Assembly: GCA_001751155.1 (NCBI GenBank)
Contig: MAXR01000316.1
Span: forward strand, 1 to 8,162
Reading direction: 5' to 3'
DNA length: 8,162 nt
Source: Desulfuromonadales bacterium C00003068
GTDB taxonomy: Bacteria; Desulfobacterota; Desulfuromonadia; Desulfuromonadales; Desulfuromonadaceae
Numbering within the stretch: position 1 is the stretch's first letter; each line of letters starts with the position of its first letter. Both the position numbers and the translations under genes were made by a program. Below are positions 5,044-8,162 of the stretch, piece by piece. The notes under the pieces are model-generated. The model worked only from the letters and a program-made list of their open reading frames with translations, did no database searches and had not been told where the DNA came from.

Positions 5044-7542
5044 ATGCGAAATGTTTGTTGTTTCATCCTGCTGATATGGACATTTCTTGCGCTAACCACA
5101 ATACCTTTGTGTGCCGATGAATCCATCCCAATAACAAACACTATTGTCAACGGTGACAGTGCTGTAATCACGGCTCCAGCGTTTCCTGGTGTTTCGGAGG
5201 TGATTGCCCTTCGAGCTACTCTTGGTAATGATATTAGCACCACCAAAACCCAACTGACTGATCTGGCCGACCACAGACAAATTAGTGATAACCTTGAAAA
5301 AATTCTGGCACGTCAAACCGTCCTTGACGAACGACTCAAGGAACTTGGTGATCCCGCCAGCTGGAGTTTTGAACGGCTGCTGGAGAGAAAAAATACCCTC
5401 AACAGTCAGATTACCAACCTATCGACCATTTTTGATGACATCTCAGCCTACCTGACTCTTATTGAAGATCTGCGAAGCCAATGGCACCAGCGGCAAACCT
5501 TCTGGAGGGAATGGAAGACTTTTTTGGCCACGAATCAGGCAGAGTTCTCAGCTGAAGAGTTTGATAGCTCAGTGCGGCAGTGCGACGAGCTACTCAACAT
5601 CATTAACGAAACTGGCAACATACTGATCAGCGTGCAGCAGCAGGTTCTCAACGTACAAGATACTAACCAAAGTAGTCTGCGGTTGGTCAATAATGCCTTG
5701 AACATCCTGCGTGGACAGATTTTCAAAAAAACCGCGCGGTCGCTGTTCAGCCTAGAGTTTTATCAGCAGTTTACCCCTGAGACTGCACAACAATTTCTAG
5801 ACAATCTCGATTTGGTTCAATGGCGATCTGGGTATATCTATATCAATGACTTCTGGTGGGTGACGGTATTGCAATTAAGCGTAGCGTTAGCACTCGGTGT
5901 CAGCCTGCGCCGTCGACGTAGTGAAAAAAACGAAGCATCGCAATGGAATGTGCTTTTCCGCCACCCTTGGGCGACCGGCTTGTTTGTTACGTTTACTACT
6001 CTGAGTCCCATCTACAAAGCCCCTCCGCTGTCCTGGACCTTCTATCTACTTGTCATCAGCGTACTGAGTGCTAGCATTTTGGTTGCCGATACGGTTCCAG
6101 CCCGTCGTCATGCTCTGGTGGTGTGGTTGCTAGCAACTACTTATCTGGTATCAATGCTATTTCAGGTGATCGGCTTACCGTTGCCACTGTATCGGCTGTA
6201 TATGATATTTCTGTCCTTAGCGGGCATACCGCTATTGATCAGAATCTATTCTCTCTGTCATAAAAATCGCGATGCCTGGCAGCTGATTGTCAGCTTGCGC
6301 ATCGGCATGGTCCTGTTACTGGTGTCGCTGACCGCCCAGCTTGGTGGTTACAGCACGTTGTCGTCTCGACTCATCGATTCATCGATTAAAACCGTTTTTC
6401 TGTTGTTGATGATTTCGATGGTAATGCGACTGGCCCGCGGCGGCATCGATTTTATAGTCACCCACCCCTGGATTGTCCGTTGGCAATTCTTTCGTATCTT
6501 TGGCCAGCGACTTGGGATCCGGATCAATAACATCCTTAAGGGGGTGCTGTATGTCTACGGTATCCTGTATATGGGACAAATATGGGCAGGGAGCGATAGT
6601 GTAACGACGACGTGGCTCACCCTCAAAGGACTCGGTTTTTCCATCGGTGAAATACAACTGACTCTGGATACCCTGTTGATGGTAGTGGTGGTGATGTACC
6701 TTGCTTACACTTTATCGTGGTTGTTGCGATCACTATTTGATGTTGAAGTCATTGGTCCACGTTATATTGATAGCGGTGTACGCGACTCAATTAAAACACT
6801 GCTCCACTATGCAATTATCTCCTGTGGCGTGCTGTTTACCCTCGGTGTGGCAGGTGTTGGCATGAAAAACTTTACCGTTATTATCGGTGCATTAGGCATC
6901 GGTATCGGATTTGGCCTGCAGAATATTGTTAATAACTTCCTCAGCGGTTTGATTTTACTATTTGAGCGTCCGGTCAAACTCGGTGACCGTATTGTCCTTG
7001 ATGGAGAATGGGCTATTGTCCGTAAAATTGGGATGCGCTCTACGGTTGTCGAAATGTACAGTAAGGCCGAAATTATCGTCCCCAACAGTCAACTCATTTC
7101 GGAAAAGGTAACCAATCTTAGCCTCAGTAATTCTCAGTCCCGCCTCGTAATCGATATCGGTACTGCCTACGGTGAAGATATGGAACAGATCCTCGAAATT
7201 CTCCGAGAAGAAGCCGAGGCTCATCCTTCGGTTTTAAGCTATCCAAAGCCCTCGCCGCTATTTGTTAACTTTGGTGACAGTTCACTCGATTTCCAATTGC
7301 GCGTTTGGCTGGCAAACTATGATCAAAGCGTTGAAGTCAAAAGCGAATTGTGTGTCGCTCTTTACAAACGCTTTGCTGCTGAGGGGATTGAGATTCCCTT
7401 CCCACAGCGCGATCTCCATATTCGCTCACTTGAACCGACTCTGTGGTCGCAACTGTCATCTCTTCAGAGCGTAACTTCGGCGACAGAAGCTCACAATAAC
7501 AGCAAAAATCATCACGACGGAACGCCTAAAGGCATCGGGTAA
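5044..7542 (+). CDS. Large MscS-family mechanosensitive ion channel
   Basis: The ATG at 5044 is preferred over an in-frame GTG at 5032 because GGAG (5034-5037) sits correctly before it and the product then begins with a signal peptide (MRNVCCF to PLCA, cut before DES). It gives 832 residues. Residues about 30-265 are a polar, heptad-like periplasmic region. Residues 270-605 hold about nine hydrophobic segments. Residues 608-643 are the pore helix, with the MscS glycine/alanine pattern GALGIGIGFGLQNIVNNFLSG and then LILLFERPVKLGD. The beta domain follows (EWAIVRKIGMRST, AEIIVPNSQLIS, KVTNLSLSN), then the alpha/beta domain to IPFPQRDLHI near 794, and a polar tail. It should sit in the inner membrane and release solutes under hypo-osmotic stress, like MscK/YbdG-type large members. 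The size and periplasmic extension resemble MscK or YjeP, but subtype cannot be fixed. It has its own promoter and no operon partner; its 3' end overlaps antisense readthrough of the broken gdhA. Confidence 0.92.
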   Translation: MRNVCCFILLIWTFLALTTIPLCADESIPITNTIVNGDSAVITAPAFPGVSEVIALRATLGNDISTTKTQLTDLADHRQISDNLEKILARQTVLDERLKELGDPASWSFERLLERKNTLNSQITNLSTIFDDISAYLTLIEDLRSQWHQRQTFWREWKTFLATNQAEFSAEEFDSSVRQCDELLNIINETGNILISVQQQVLNVQDTNQSSLRLVNNALNILRGQIFKKTARSLFSLEFYQQFTPETAQQFLDNLDLVQWRSGYIYINDFWWVTVLQLSVALALGVSLRRRRSEKNEASQWNVLFRHPWATGLFVTFTTLSPIYKAPPLSWTFYLLVISVLSASILVADTVPARRHALVVWLLATTYLVSMLFQVIGLPLPLYRLYMIFLSLAGIPLLIRIYSLCHKNRDAWQLIVSLRIGMVLLLVSLTAQLGGYSTLSSRLIDSSIKTVFLLLMISMVMRLARGGIDFIVTHPWIVRWQFFRIFGQRLGIRINNILKGVLYVYGILYMGQIWAGSDSVTTTWLTLKGLGFSIGEIQLTLDTLLMVVVVMYLAYTLSWLLRSLFDVEVIGPRYIDSGVRDSIKTLLHYAIISCGVLFTLGVAGVGMKNFTVIIGALGIGIGFGLQNIVNNFLSGLILLFERPVKLGDRIVLDGEWAIVRKIGMRSTVVEMYSKAEIIVPNSQLISEKVTNLSLSNSQSRLVIDIGTAYGEDMEQILEILREEAEAHPSVLSYPKPSPLFVNFGDSSLDFQLRVWLANYDQSVEVKSELCVALYKRFAAEGIEIPFPQRDLHIRSLEPTLWSQLSSLQSVTSATEAHNNSKNHHDGTPKGIG

Positions 7543-8162
7543 CAGGACTTTAGTTTGTTTGCCTCGTCGTCTGTTCAGAATCGAAGGCCACACCGCTTGG
7601 CAACCGTTGCTGATCAAGCGTTGAGCATCGTCGAAATTTAGTTCGTTTTGGGTCGCACAGGGCATCACCAGATCGGCAGCAACTGCCCACGGGCGCTTAC
7701 CAGCTTGGTAGTCACAGCCACTTCGTTCAGCATACTCGTGCAATCGACCGCGCTGTTTGATTTTGAGTTGGATGATCTCGGTCAACTTGTCTAAGTCAAA
7801 TCCCTCTTTGTCGTAGATAAAGCCCGATGAATCGGACAGGGTCAACACTTTAGCGCCAAGTTGGACCAGTTTCCATGTACAGTAAAGGGCGACATTGCCA
7901 GAACCCGACAGTACACAGCGTTGATCCTGTAGGCTGAGTCCGTGTTGATGCAACATCTCATCCATAAAGTAGGCGGCACCGTAGCCAGTGGCCTCAGTGC
8001 GAATTAAGCTCCCGCCGAATTCCAATGCTTTACCAGTTAGGGCCCCGCTAAACTGATGGCTTAGACGTTTGTACTGACCAAATAGATAGCTGATTTCGCG
8101 AGCACCGACACCGATATCACCGGCGGGTATGTCGCAGTGGTCACCGATATACAGCTCAAGTT
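7456..8162 (-). pseudogene. gdhA: NADP-type glutamate dehydrogenase, 3'-truncated (5' end beyond window)
   Basis: The frame runs in from the right edge with clear hexameric glutamate dehydrogenase sequence: DIPAGDIGVGAREISYLFG, TGKALEFGGSLIRTEATGYG, the Rossmann motif LSGSGNVALYC, LSDSSGF and MPCATQNELNFDDAQRLISNG. GdhA converts 2-oxoglutarate and ammonium to glutamate with NADPH. Homology stops at CQAV (7591), where the family continues AEGANMP. The frame then reads unrelated residues to a stop at 7456, inside the antisense of the MscS gene. Compared with about 447 residues in E. coli, the last 100 or so are missing, including the end of the coenzyme domain. The apparent ATG at 8023-8025 is internal: upstream residues to 8160 are good GdhA sequence. 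Most likely a deletion or rearrangement removed the 3' end. The family is certain; loss of function is inferred. Confidence 0.8.

Noticed and set aside
1..8162. CRISPR arrays, complete tRNA or rRNA genes, toxin-antitoxin or phage-defence systems
   Set aside because: No regularly spaced repeats, no complete tRNA cloverleaf, no rRNA sequence and no recognisable defence proteins were seen on either strand.

Overview
The window reads as accessory or decaying chromosome from a moderate-GC bacterium, most likely a Desulfuromonadales/Geobacter relative (Desulfobacterota). This assignment is an inference from gene types: a GEMM-class riboswitch in front of a c-type cytochrome gene, ModE, a large MscS-like channel, NADP-type glutamate dehydrogenase and a YadA-type fragment. 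No 16S rRNA or other marker gene is present.

Layout from left to right. A TetR-family regulator (minus strand, C-terminus off the left edge) has a readable promoter and a small palindrome over its start point. A REP-like repeat follows, then a REP-associated tyrosine transposase (RAYT, plus), then a weak hairpin terminator and a promoter that drives a GEMM-I cyclic-dinucleotide riboswitch. The riboswitch is split by a ~160-bp imperfect palindrome that is related to the repeat on the other side of the RAYT. Its expression platform is a terminator sharing bases with the aptamer. Downstream lies a cytochrome gene that keeps a signal peptide and one CXXCH heme site, but in two different frames. 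It ends at a strong bidirectional terminator.

From 3300 to 3700 there is debris: a 21-base piece matching the 3' end of tmRNA, and an MFS transporter remnant with a one-base frameshift. ModE (minus) is intact and has CGTTATA/TATAACG inverted half-sites upstream. A YadA-type membrane-anchor fragment lies in the gap before a complete MscS-family mechanosensitive channel gene (plus) that has its own promoter. On the right, a minus-strand glutamate dehydrogenase gene runs in from beyond the window. It loses homology abruptly about three quarters of the way along and is probably a truncated pseudogene.

Four genes appear functional: tetR (as far as visible), the RAYT, modE and the MscS channel. 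At least four others are broken (cytochrome, MFS, YadA, gdhA). The most notable observation is the RAYT-linked palindrome sitting in the peripheral P3 loop of the riboswitch. There it could extend the hairpin while leaving the ligand-binding core intact. Two of the frameshifts fall at homopolymers, so assembly error must be excluded before the decay is taken at face value.
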